In this document: piece after piece, positions 50,605-61,558 of the stretch
Position numbering within the stretch: the first letter of the stretch is position 1
Layout: each line of letters starts with the position of its first letter
DNA from: Daucus carota subsp. sativus
Lineage: Eukaryota > Streptophyta > Magnoliopsida > Apiales > Apiaceae
Direction of reading: 5' to 3'
Assembly (NCBI RefSeq): GCF_001625215.2
Contig: NC_030387.2
Location: forward strand, 36,603,606 to 36,667,605
DNA length: 64,000 nucleotides
Program-made: the position numbers and the translations under genes
Notes under the pieces: generated by a model
The model's input: only the letters and a program-made list of their open reading frames with translations
The model's database searches: none
Told to the model about the DNA's origin: nothing

Positions 50605-51094
50605 CAGAGCCGGGCCTGAGGGTGTGCAGAGTGTTCGACGGAACAGGGCCCTAAAATATTAGGGGCACATTTTTTTTTATGTAGGTTTATATATATGTAT
50701 AGTCAAAATGAAAAAAATAGCTAAAAAAGTAAATTTTATTTTTAAGATTATAAAATTGTAAATGAAAAAAAAATTAAAAAATGTTATACACTTCAATAAT
50801 TTTTAAATGTTATCTTAAATAAGTTATATAAATTCTAAAAAATAATAATATCATAATCATGTTAATAGAAATAAATACTTGCATTGAAAATAATGACATT
50901 GAAAATTGTAAGAGTTACCCTGCTCTCGAGGTAAAATTCTAATTTAACTGCTAACTTCAATGACTTCATTAAAATTCTACTTATACTATTTGTTTTCTTT
51001 CTTGATGACCATATGCAATATTATATCATTAAAATAATGATTCAATCTTTAGTAACTAATTTATTTTAAATTATATTTATTTTTAATTTATACA

Positions 51095-51139
<45 letters not shown>

Positions 51140-51608
51140 TATGAAACAAGTAATTTAAATATAAAATGCATTGAATAATGGGTTTATATAATTTTAAAAC
51201 AAGTATACCTCTAATATAAATTAAAATTGTTAAAGTTGCTGAAATCATACTTGAGGTCAACAATGTCGCAGGAGAGATTGAATGGATTAGCACTGTTATC
51301 CATAGAAAATAGTTTGCTAGAGAATGTAGATTATAAAAATATTATTAGTGATTTTGCTTCAAAAAATGCTAGAAGAACAATTTTCAGATAATTTTATATT
51401 ATCTATGTACTTGTTTTATTTCTCAACAATTTTCAGTTAATTTTTGTAATATGAAAAAAATATTTTATGCACTTTAATTGTGAAATGATTTTTACAGTTT
51501 TGTGTCAATTTTTATTATTTCATGTACTTATATTTTTAGACTATTAGGGCAGTATTAGGGCACACTTTTTACATTTTGCGGGCACAATAAATCTCAGGCA
51601 CGGCCCTG
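50605..51608. mobile_element. Non-autonomous hAT-like element
   Basis: 1004 bp with terminal inverted repeats CAGAGCCGGGCCTGAG and, reversed from the right, CAGGGCCGTGCCTGAG. It is flanked by a perfect 8 bp duplication (caaacact at 50597-50604 and 51609-51616), the hAT signature. The interior is AT-rich, with an (AT)n run at 51098-51135 and no transposase frame. It is inserted in the older MITE at 50429-51701. Confidence 0.92.
51098..51135. repeat. (AT)n microsatellite
   Basis: About 19 AT units inside the hAT-like element; a likely site of length variation. Confidence 0.95.
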
Positions 51609-51701
51609 CAAACACTTTATTAACTTATTTACTTCTCACTTCTACTCCACTTCTTTATTTTAAGCACGAAATCACTTTTTTTAAACTAACCAAACGGCCC
51701 C

Positions 51702-52889
51702 AATATAATCCAGCCCTCTTCCGAGCAACCGGCAGATTTCGCTTTTCTACACACAACAAAAAATGAGTGGCTACGTTCATATATACTAGAACCATATGGA
51801 ATACATTTGTCTATCGTTTAAGAATCATCAAGTTTAATAGATACTAACACAAGTACTTAGGAAAATGATTACTAGATTATTAATCATATTATAAAGATTA
51901 AGTGAGCTCCACAAGCAGCTAATTAAGTAGTAGGTCAATATAGGATTGTGGAGGTTAAAAAATAGTTAAGCATACTTTAAGAATAACGCAAGCAACCATA
52001 TTGTTATTAGATCTGTGGTTAATCTAAAAGTGGTCATTTAGATGGAGTACAATATGTTCCCACCCAAATTATTTATGTATTAGTATCTCCGAATATACTT
52101 AGAGAATCAAACTATCTCCGCTCCTTTGTCTTAATCCTCTCCTTTTTGCTAATTACACCATAATCCACATCTGTCAAAACGAGTTTCAAGCTTTAATTTT
52201 TCTCCCTTGGTATAAATCCCATGCTCCCGTCACTTTTCAAGGTCTAATCAATAATTAATATTTTAATTATCATTCCGTGAGACTATGCAACTCTTGTAAA
52301 ATATTCACAAATCACGATCACGTACTTGGTAAGATATGATTAATAATTATTCCATTAAAAAATTAGGAGAAAACAAAAGTGAGTTTGAAGAGGTAAAGTA
52401 TAAATAGAATTGTTTTTTTTTGTTTTTCTATTTTTATGAATTTAGTTACGGTTTGTACATCGGGTAAATTTTTATGAGCGCGCCAAGAAAGTAGGAGCAA
52501 CGTGGTTTACACGTAAGTGGAGCTTTTTACTACCATTGGTGATTGGCGTGAGAGAACAATAACATTGCGACACGTGGCAAGAGCACTCCCTCATGTTCTT
52601 CCTTTCTTCATTATTAAGCTTACAACTTGCAAAATCTTGACTGGGCTCCACGGTTAGCTCACCCACACGTTCCTTTTAAAAAAGCCAAACCCTACCCCAC
52701 TAGTTTAGTGACACATGACTCAAAAGCTAGAGAGCTCAATGCCTCCAAACATGTTTTGTGACGAAATTACCCTCGTGTGGGTCCCGCACCTTGTCGAAAA
52801 TTTGGCTTTAAATATCGAACTCTTCCCACTCCTACACTCCCTTTTCCCCAAATCTTCACCTCTTATACTTACTTACCATTTTTCCGGCG
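51702..52889 (+). promoter_or_regulatory. Upstream region of the bZIP gene
   Basis: No gene seen. The proximal part holds an ABRE/G-box GACACGTGGC (52569-52578), bound by bZIP factors in other plants. A TATA-like CTTTAAATATCG lies at about 52805-52816, some 75-85 nt before the ATG, so the leader would be short. Confidence 0.5.
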
Positions 52890-53486
52890 ATGTTGTCCGC
52901 TATTCCGGCGAGTTCCGAAATTTTCGGGTCCCAATTCCCGGCTTTTTTCGAAGGCGGTTTTCCACCTTGGGATTGCCAAGAATTGCCGCCCTTTTTACAT
53001 CAACCCAATGAACAAGTCCAACTTTTTACTCCCATCCCCGCTAAAGAACCGGTTTTCTCAAACTCCGGTTCGGTCCGGGCCGAGTTAAACGCAACCCAAA
53101 AGAACATAAACCAATGCGCGACGAACCGGAAGCGGAAAAGCCCCGAATCCTCCGGTTCGGACGACCCCGAGGAGCGGAAGCAAAGACGCATGATATCTAA
53201 CAGAGAATCTGCGAGGCGGTCCCGCATGAGAAAACAGAAACACTTGGAGAATCTAAGGAATCAAGTGAAGCGGTTCAAAATAGGGAACCGGGACATGATG
53301 AACCGGTTACATACAATGATTATACATAGCCGGATCGTACGGATGGAAAACGAAAGACTCCAAGTTGAATCCGTGATGCTACAACAGAAACTGTGGGACA
53401 TGCGTCAAATTTTGCATGCACGACAACTACAACAACAATTATCTTCCTCTGCATGGCCTTGTAATAACGCACCGTTCCATCAATAA
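52890..53486 (+). CDS. bZIP transcription factor, small plant type
   Basis: Intronless frame of 198 codons. The basic region (96-115) contains the invariant N-x7-R motif as NRESARRSR (Asn104, Arg112) followed by MRKQKHLENLRNQ. The first zipper leucine is at 122, the expected nine residues after Arg112. Heptad positions 122, 129, 136, 143, 150, 157 and 164 carry L, F, M, M, V, L, L, so the middle of the zipper uses non-leucine residues. This may favour particular heterodimer partners. The intronless small gene, short Gln/Pro N-terminus and Gln-rich tail fit the S-group-like plant bZIPs (AtbZIP4/42/43/48-like), from memory. A nuclear DNA-binding dimer is expected. No sucrose-control uORF was recognised upstream. 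Confidence 0.92.
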   Translation: MLSAIPASSEIFGSQFPAFFEGGFPPWDCQELPPFLHQPNEQVQLFTPIPAKEPVFSNSGSVRAELNATQKNINQCATNRKRKSPESSGSDDPEERKQRRMISNRESARRSRMRKQKHLENLRNQVKRFKIGNRDMMNRLHTMIIHSRIVRMENERLQVESVMLQQKLWDMRQILHARQLQQQLSSSAWPCNNAPFHQ

Positions 53487-53819
53487 AAAGGAAAAAAAAA
53501 TCGAACCAGATCATTAAATCACTTAATATTAGAGCTATATATATATATATATAACCTATAGTAATATATATGATTGAAACCAGAGTTTAATTATCCGTAT
53601 AGATCTATCTACTCGCAGTGTGTGTAAATTATAAATAATGGTGTAGTTTTGCTGATTTTCGGCAACCGGTGGTTTGAGCAAAGACGGAGTTATTATTTAT
53701 ATGTGAATAATAATTAATTATTTAAGGAATTGTTGCTTCTCTACTTCTATTCGACTATTGAATTTATCTTTTGTTACATTTCACATATCACAATTGCATT
53801 TACGTATCATATATTCTTC

Positions 53820-54912
53820 GGGTTTTATATCAAAGTGCCCACCGAACTCGTTAAAATGTATCAAGTACCTACCTAATTTCCACGACGACTCAATTACAAT
53901 ACTAAAATCATTATATATATCATGCTGTTAATTTTTTTTAATCCCTTAACAGAAAACGTTAAGTCTAACGCTTCTTTTTGCTGTGTTGGCAGACACATGG
54001 AATAAAATGGGTCAACAAAAATAAAAACAAAAATACATGCAATATACACACACCTGATCAAATTCCACTTATTCGCTCTCTCTTGGGATAAAACCTCTGG
54101 TGGTTTGAAGGTGCTCTGAAGCTACATCGGTGATCTTTGAAGGTAATTATTCATCTTTGAAGCTTTGTTTAGTCCATTAATTCGATTACTCAAGGTATGC
54201 TTTAGGGGTTTATTAGGTTCAGTGAGTTCATTTGTTGTGGCACTTTACTATATTTTGTGCTCTATTTTTCTCCTATCACTATGGATTTTGTGTACTTTTA
54301 GTGTGTTGTTTCTTTGCTATATAGGTCATGTTAGTGGATTGAATGAAGTCATGTGTTTGATATCAAATTAATTGATTAAAATTTTTATTTGTTCAAACAG
54401 TATGTGTATTGTGATACATATAGAGGTTAATCATCATGGTGTATTTGCTTCCCAACCTGAATGCTATTATATTGGTGGAAAGTCCACAGTGCCAGAATCC
54501 AAAATTTTATCTAAAGTAACACCTCTGTTATGCATAATAAGCCAATGAAGAAATGAGTATCGAGGAATTGCAAGACCATGCGATACACCTTTGTACCAAG
54601 AAACAGTAGTGCTAGCATTGCGCAGGTCCACAAATTTGAAACTTTTATCGCCCCAAATCGAATGCCATCCCAAGAGATTTCATCATTTTTTTTGTTTTTA
54701 TTTTTATTTACCCATCTTATTTCAGGTGTCTGCCAACTCAGCAAAAACAATGATAACAAGAGTTAACACTTAACGGTTTCTGTTAACAGATTAAAAAAAG
54801 TTAACAGCATGATATATATAATGATTTTAGTATTGTAATTGAGTCGTCGTGGAGATTAGGTAGGTACTTGATACATTTTAACGAGTTCGGTGGGCACTTT
54901 GATATAAAACCC
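53820..54912. mobile_element. Mutator-like element (MULE) with captured LINE fragment
   Basis: 1093 bp with terminal inverted repeats of roughly 215 bp (53820-54034 and about 54686-54912), starting GGGTTTTATATCAAAGTGCC. It is flanked by a perfect 10 bp duplication tatattcttc (53810-53819 and 54913-54922). Long TIRs and a 9-11 bp duplication define MULEs. No transposase is encoded. The interior carries a minus-strand fragment of a reverse-transcriptase zinc-binding domain at 54467-54680, making it Pack-MULE-like. Identical target copies and high TIR identity suggest a fairly recent insertion. Confidence 0.92.
54467..54680 (-). pseudogene. LINE zf-RVT fragment captured in the MULE
   Basis: The minus-strand frame reads GIRFG-like sequence continuing to VSHGLAIPRYSFLHWLIMHN and TLDKIL, the pattern of the zinc-binding domain that follows reverse transcriptase in plant LINEs. 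It is only about 70 codons and lacks the Cys/His cluster of the intact domain at 48200-48300. It is a captured scrap, not a working gene. Confidence 0.75.
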
Positions 54913-54922
54913 TATATTCTTC

Positions 54923-56777
54923 TACACTTGCGGTATGTATTACGAATTTCGATTCCATAGGAAGACAGCTGTGCAGAGAAATGATTAAATATTATTATTC
55001 TGAGGTTGTCAATTTAAAAAATTTATGATAAATAAACGAAAAATGAATGAATCATCACAACTAGAGCTCAAGTATCGTGACATCGTTTAAACCGGACAAA
55101 GAAGTGATATTACTTTACATAAAAATATGCTAAAATAATCGGCTGACAACCTTTTTTAATTGTAAATTGCTTTAAGTTGACTTGACTGTATCATTTTTCA
55201 AGCAGAGTCCCAATTATTGAGTTTGTGAATTTAGACGTAAGTGCACTGGCTTATAGGAAAAATTGAAAAACCGAAAAAAAGAATCCAGTGTAAATAAAAT
55301 ACTCAGAGTTGTCAAAGCAAACTGCGTTATCAAGATAATCAAATCACCTTTTGTTTTTGGTGAGCTTGATTGGTTTTTGGAGGTAAGCGCAGAGAAGAGT
55401 CGAGGTTTAATTAATTATATAATCTAGAATAATCAGAGGGAAAATTACTTTTAGTCGGGTTTTTTCTGTGGTCCAAGCATCCATTGTATCATGACATATT
55501 TACAGTCGGCACCAACCACCAAACTTGCGGTGATTCTGTAATTAGGCTAAAATATTAGTAGTATTATTTAATTTCTTGAGAATCGATTGTGATACAAAAA
55601 TATTGTGTTGCATAAGTTATTTAATTATTTAATGTGATTTTAAGATTAGACTCAATAGTTAGATGTGATACTTTTATATTTTCTTCTTTAGATTAATAGT
55701 CTAATGTCTAAATTTAATAAAATGTTATTAATTTTGAGTAAATAATTAAAAATAGTAATATATAAACAAATTAAACATATTATATAGACAGAGGAATATA
55801 GTGATTTGAGTGAAAAATAGTGTGAAATTAAATTGTATTATAATGCGAAATTGAAGCTAGTGAAATGAATCCTCTTCCTAAATCCTACGTTTTATTCAAT
55901 TTTAATGTTATTTTGTTTCGTTTTAAGACGAATCACAACATAATCATAATCTTTGTATATATATAATAATGACATTGACTAAAATTGAAAATGATAATTT
56001 GTTTCATTAAAATGATAAATTTTATTTTTAATATATCATCTAAATTTTTGTCATTTTTTTCAGCTCCGAAGATGTTTTAAAAACTATTCTAACATACCGT
56101 AAATAAAAGGAATAGATAATTTGTAAGAGAATCACTCAAATTGCATATTCCTTGATACAATTACAAACAACCCTGTCACATTGATTATATATGTTAAATT
56201 TCTAAAATGAATATTAAAATTTCAAATCATTTGTTGTAATTTTGAGAGAATACACACATTGATAAAAATAATTATATAACATTATTAAAACATAACCAGC
56301 ATCATAATCCAATTTATAAAAGAACAACACTTGTTTATAAAAGTTGTGTTATTATTAATTCAATCAATTACTTTAACGAACCCTATAGATATCCTCAGAC
56401 AATCATTGCCTATTTCTGGTTTTTGATATTTTTAAACAGTACATACTAATCCAATCAAGCCTTTAATTAGCACTAGAAGCGGGAGATTCATCCTCCCATC
56501 CCTACCTAACTGTAATCAAACCACTAATCACTTTGATAATATTTATAGTGCGCACATAAAGCATGCTACCTGAAGTTGATATTTGCGGACATCAATTCCT
56601 TCGATTACTGAAAGCACACCAGATTGAAAAAAAAAATAAAAAAAATTTGGTAAGTATATTCAACATTATATCTTACAAGGTCAGTGAAGTTGACTTAAAA
56701 ACAATAATAATTAAAAAAAAAAACTTGTGTTATAAAGTACATTCTGCTTAAAATATATTTAAAATATATTAGAGTAA
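54923..56777. other. AT-rich intergenic region
   Basis: No gene or complete element recognised. The short frame at 56563-56751 is low complexity. Confidence 0.5.
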
Positions 56778-58608
56778 TCTATACTATACTATTAAAGCCG
56801 AAACATTAAAAGTTTGGTCGGTCGGTACTTGGGCTAAGTACGGGCCTATCTATCTAACCAATTATTCTGGACCTATCTATATAACCAATTACATTAAAAG
56901 TTTGGTCGGTCGGTACTTGGGCTAAGTACGGGCCTATCTATCTAACCAATTATTCTGGACCTATCTATATAACCAATTATTCTTTTTAATTTGGGCCAAA
57001 ATACAAGCCTATCTATATAACCAATTATTCCTTTTAAAACCGAAACATTAAAAATTTGGTAGGTCGGTACTTGGGCCAAAATATGGGCCTATCAATATAA
57101 CCAATTATTCTGGGTCTATCTATATAACCAATTATTCATTTTAATTTGGGCTAAAGATGTGTGCCAAAAGTCTAAGCGTCAAACAATAAAAAATAGAGGG
57201 AATATTATTATATTGGTCGGACGGTCGGTAGTTGGACCTGAAGTATGGGATACGGGCCTATCCATCTAACTAATTATTCTGGTCCTATCTATATAACCAA
57301 TTATTCTTTTTAATTTAGGCCAAAGGACAAGCCTATCTATATAAGCAATTAATCCTTTTAAAACCGAAACATTAAAAATTTGGTAGGTCGGTACTTGGGC
57401 CAAAATATGGGTCTATCAATATAACTAATTATTCTGGGCTTATCTATATAACAAATTATTCATTTTAATTTAGGCTAAAGTACGGGTCTACCTATATAAC
57501 CAATTAATCCTTTTAATTGAAATATATTACCTTTTTTATAATCTGATTAAAAAACTCAATCTTCTAAAATAACATTGAGAAACATGGTAATTACTTTTTT
57601 TATCTAAAATATATTATCTTTTTATAAATACGGACATATTTATACGTAAAGATGTGTGCCAAAAGTCTAAGCGTCAAATAATAAAAAATATAGGGAGTAT
57701 TATTATATTGGTCGGGCGGTAGGTACTTGAGCCCGAAGTATGGGCCTATCTATATAACCAATTATTCTTTTTAACCAAAATAAATTATCTTTTATATATA
57801 TTTTAGCTGAAAAAATTCAATTTTCTAAAATAATATCGAGCAACATAGTAATTACCTTTTAAATCAAACGCATTATCTTTTTAGATTTTCTAACTAAAAA
57901 AACTGAGATTTTACAATTAACACGGGCGACATAAATATAAAAATATAATATCATTAAATATAGTTATTAATAAATAACATGTGATATTATTCAACCAAAA
58001 TACATTCATAACATTATTTTTAAATATTCTAATGATCTCACATTAAAAGAAATATTACAAATCTATTATACACTATATATTATTACACTATTAAAGCCGA
58101 AAATATAAAGTTCGGCTGGTTGGTTGGTCAGTTAGTTAAGTTTGGTGAATCGGTTGGTATTCGACCCACGGAGCTCTTATAGTATATTTTTTATTATCTA
58201 TTAAATCAAAACTTTAAATTTAGGTTAGTATGATGAGTCGGTATTTGGTTTCATGCATCTCTTGAAATTATAATATTTTTTATATCATGTTATTAATTAT
58301 TAATAACGAAATATTAAAAGGTTGATTGGATAGTTTATATATGAGTTTATAGGTCTCTTTAAATTATAACATGTAAAAAAAAATATTTTAACATTCTCAT
58401 TAAAATATACATGTTCGACCTAATTTTTAATTAGCCATTTGACGGACTTAACTATAAAGAATTTATTCAACTGTTGAATAAAATATTTATTTAACCACAT
58501 TATTCTATCATAATTTTATTTTTATAATAAAATTAGGAAAATTTAAAATATATACAATAAAATAACAAATATGTTAACCGCCCGTGCATTGCACGGGTTA
58601 TAAGCTAG
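56778..58608 (+). mobile_element. Non-autonomous Helitron with internal tandem repeats
   Basis: The 5' end TCTATACTATACTATTAAAG (TC at 56778 after an A) and the 3' end carry the plant Helitron signatures. The 3' end has a hairpin, CCCGTGC-ATT-GCACGGG (58581-58597), then TTATAAGCTAG and a T. The length is 1831 bp, there is no target duplication, as expected, and no Rep/helicase frame. A second 5'-type end, TCTATTATACACTATATATT (58062), lies inside and shares the same 3' end. The interior has tandem repeats of a unit containing GGTCGGTACTTGGGC and TATCTATATAACCAATTA. Confidence 0.88.
56803..57780. repeat. Tandem repeat array inside the Helitron
   Basis: Two perfect adjacent 88 bp copies start at 56803 and 56891 (ACATTAAAAGTTTGGTCGG...). 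More diverged copies and partial units continue to about 57780. Some also include a block GATGTGTGCCAAAAGTCTAA seen at about 57147 and 57648. Confidence 0.85.
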
Positions 58609-61558
58609 TAATATTTAAGTAAAGAAGGACGAGTTGTCGCGGAGTTTTGCTTCTTCATTCCATTCTAGTTTCTTTCAGATTATTGTATATATATTTACGA
58701 CTAATCCACCAACTCCGCTTAAGGTTAGTCATGGCTTAGTTTTTGAGGTATCAAAATTAAATTCAAAACTTTCTATAAATTTTCTGTCAAAAAAATAAAT
58801 AAATAATCTTTCTATAAATTTAGTTGAATTTTAAAATTCAAAATTGAAATTCAAATCTAATTAATCAGATTTTGGATCGGATTCGAGTTGATTGTTGGGC
58901 TTTAAAAGAAGACATTGGTTAGATTTCTCTTAATGTATAGTGCTTCTACTTTTTAACTTGAATTTCACAAGTAGTATACGACTTTGAGAGTTGCAAAACG
59001 AATTTTTTCGCAAATTTTAGAGATTTAAAAATCCAACATACCTAGATTTTACATGGAATCTAAGTCTAGAATTCTAGTTTTACACCAAGGGAGTTCTAAA
59101 AAAATTATTATTTCAGTCATGGAAGAACCTCCTAATAAATCTTTAAGATTTAAGCACAATATTACAAAATCTCATGGATTATGATGAGATTTCAAAAGAC
59201 ATAAAATAAACTGAAAAATATCACAAATGATAAAATCCATCATTTTATGAAAAAAGAATATCAGCATTCGAACAACATCATATTTTAATGAATTTTTTTA
59301 ATAATCTCAATTAAATATCATCAAATTATTAAACATTATTTAACATCATAATTAAATATCATCAGAATTTTTATCATAATTTAAAATTTTAATTGAATAT
59401 CTCAATATTTTGACAATTTTTTTAAAATCCAAGTTAAATACACATGAATCGTTGAATGGAAAAAAAATTATTTAAGATCTCGGTTGAATACAAAATTCAA
59501 TCGGGACCAACAAATTAGATATCCGTCAAATTGATAAAAAAAAATCATCTTCAATCCTTTTCATTTTCCAGCAATTGTACAGTTATATACCACCATTTAC
59601 CAGCATTGTGCCACAAAAACACAGTTAAGAGAGGGAGAGTCTTGTCATCCTTTTGTTGTTCTACAAAAGATGGATACATTGGGAAGACATATAAATGTAT
59701 ACTTGTATAGTATACTCTTCTAACGCCAGCTCTTCCTTTCTTCACCCGTAAGTTTTAGTGACCCGGTGCTTGGAATTTTCTTATCAAGTTATGGAAATTA
59801 AAGGGCACCTGGTCAAATTGAAAAGCATGTTCCAAATAAAGGACGAGCAAAAAGAAAATAAAGAAATAGAAGCCATTATCTATGTCGACTCTTCCGGATA
59901 ATTTAATTTTGACTAACCAAGTGTCATTTGCTAAGATGATCTTTTTCCATTAAATAACAAAAAGTATAGCTAAAACAAACATGTGCTTGATTTTAATGAG
60001 AAAATAAAATGAGAGCAAATATCCTTTTTAAAGTTCTACATAATATGTTGTGCAGTTTAAAATAGAACAAGGGTAGAGATTAGAGAAAGAGAAAAAGTAG
60101 CGTTCTGTTACCTTTTAATCACATGAACCTAGCATGAAACACAATACATAATTTTGATCCAGTGTCCTGAGCCTCTTGATATGCTTATCGACATGATCTT
60201 TAAATTATTCTTTATTATATCATATGCTTTGGTAAAAGAAAGAAATAAAGAAGTAATGCATGTTACAGAATATCAGGGACATCCGATCCGACAGTTATCT
60301 ACCTTAGAAGATTGCAGCTGATCACTCGCCTAACATAAGTTATTGAGGTGGCTGAAATATGTTGAGAATCCTAGGTTTGTACAGTTAAAGTGGCAGAAAA
60401 TATTTTATTATCCATTGATGCATTGTATATAAACTATTAGCGATTAAAAGAATCAAATAGAGTATTATGGAAGAAAAAAAGTTAGATGCAGCTACCCTAA
60501 TGGGAGTAGGAGATACGGGGGAATATGGAGAAATACAAGATTTCTGTAACGAGATTTGCGAAGGGGAAAAAAGAGAGCAAAGCAGAGATTTGATCGGTCA
60601 TTCTCAAATAGATGGGTTTAATCTGTATTTCAAAAAGTAAAAATGTAATGAATATTATTAGTTATATTAATAAAATTTTCATCGCTTTTACTATTATTTC
60701 AGTGATCCAGCCAAACAGAAGGTCTCATTTGGATCATAGGATTTTAATCTGGTTATTGGGAATTTATTGTTTCCTTTGACAGATTCGGTTAACATCTCAT
60801 AATCCAAACAATTGCAGGATTCTGACAAACAGTTTTAGATAATTTACGCTAATGAACACAAAAAAAACACAATTTGTACCAAACAAAATCAATCATCTCC
60901 AATATATCTGGCAAGTGGCACATAAGCAATCTCCTGATAACCCCCAATTCAATATACAGAAGCTTAATTCAGCTTCTCTCCTGATAACCCCCAATTCAAT
61001 ATACAGAAGATTAATTCAGCTTTCCATACAAGCTGGTCTACTGTTGCAAAGTACTTAAGTAGTGAAAGAACAATCTTTTATGGCTAGCTACATAAATAAT
61101 GGCAAATCCTAGGGGCTTATATAGACTAAATAGTGCCAAACAAGCCTTAAGCAGCATCCATCATCTCTTATGATCACTACTATTTTCTACAGAAATTTTT
61201 TTAAACATGTATTTCAGCTGGCAAATCCAGTTAAGTATATACAGCACCTATGTGCTGCATTCCTCTGCCTGGTATAGTGACACACTGATATGCATTCGCT
61301 AATGCACAGAGAGTACATTGTATATTATTTCCATTTTCTGTCTAAAACTAGACCTCATCTGATTAACAATTACAATGATAAGTCTGAATAAGGACAACAT
61401 TGTCTTCTTGCACAGATACATATGCTGTATTTCCTACAGAAGGACCACTTTGTCGACTGCTGAGGAATTACAATACCAGCAGTATCCAAGACAATAGTAA
61501 AAGGACACGTAAGGACAAACAACATACCTGACTCCCCTGAGTACCATTTTCTCTCGAA
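58609..61558. other. Intergenic
   Basis: No supported gene. Contains a 47 bp tandem duplication (60931-60977 and 60978-61024, CTCCTGATAACCCCCAATTC...). The short frames at 59551-59745 and 60852-61058 show nothing recognisable. Confidence 0.5.
60931..61024. repeat. 47 bp tandem duplication
   Basis: Two nearly identical adjacent copies of a unit starting CTCCTGATAACCCCCAATTC. Confidence 0.9.

Larger units (their letters stand above)
50429..51701. mobile_element. Older MITE split by a hAT-like insertion
   Basis: Ends are GGGGCTGTTTGG (50429) and the inverse CCAAACGGCCCC (ending 51701). Without the inserted element and its extra target copy the unit is about 261 bp. It carries a 37 bp tandem duplication (50481-50517, 50518-50554, GATCCGTTTGTGTAAAGAAG). 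The flanks AAT/AAT could be a short target duplication. Related copies are at 23510 and 49104. Confidence 0.75.

Noticed and set aside
52715-53011. 98-codon frame overlapping the bZIP start, considered as a regulatory uORF
   Set aside because: Its ATG lies upstream of the TATA-like sequence at 52805, so it is probably not in the mRNA, and it does not resemble the sucrose-control peptide of S1 bZIPs.
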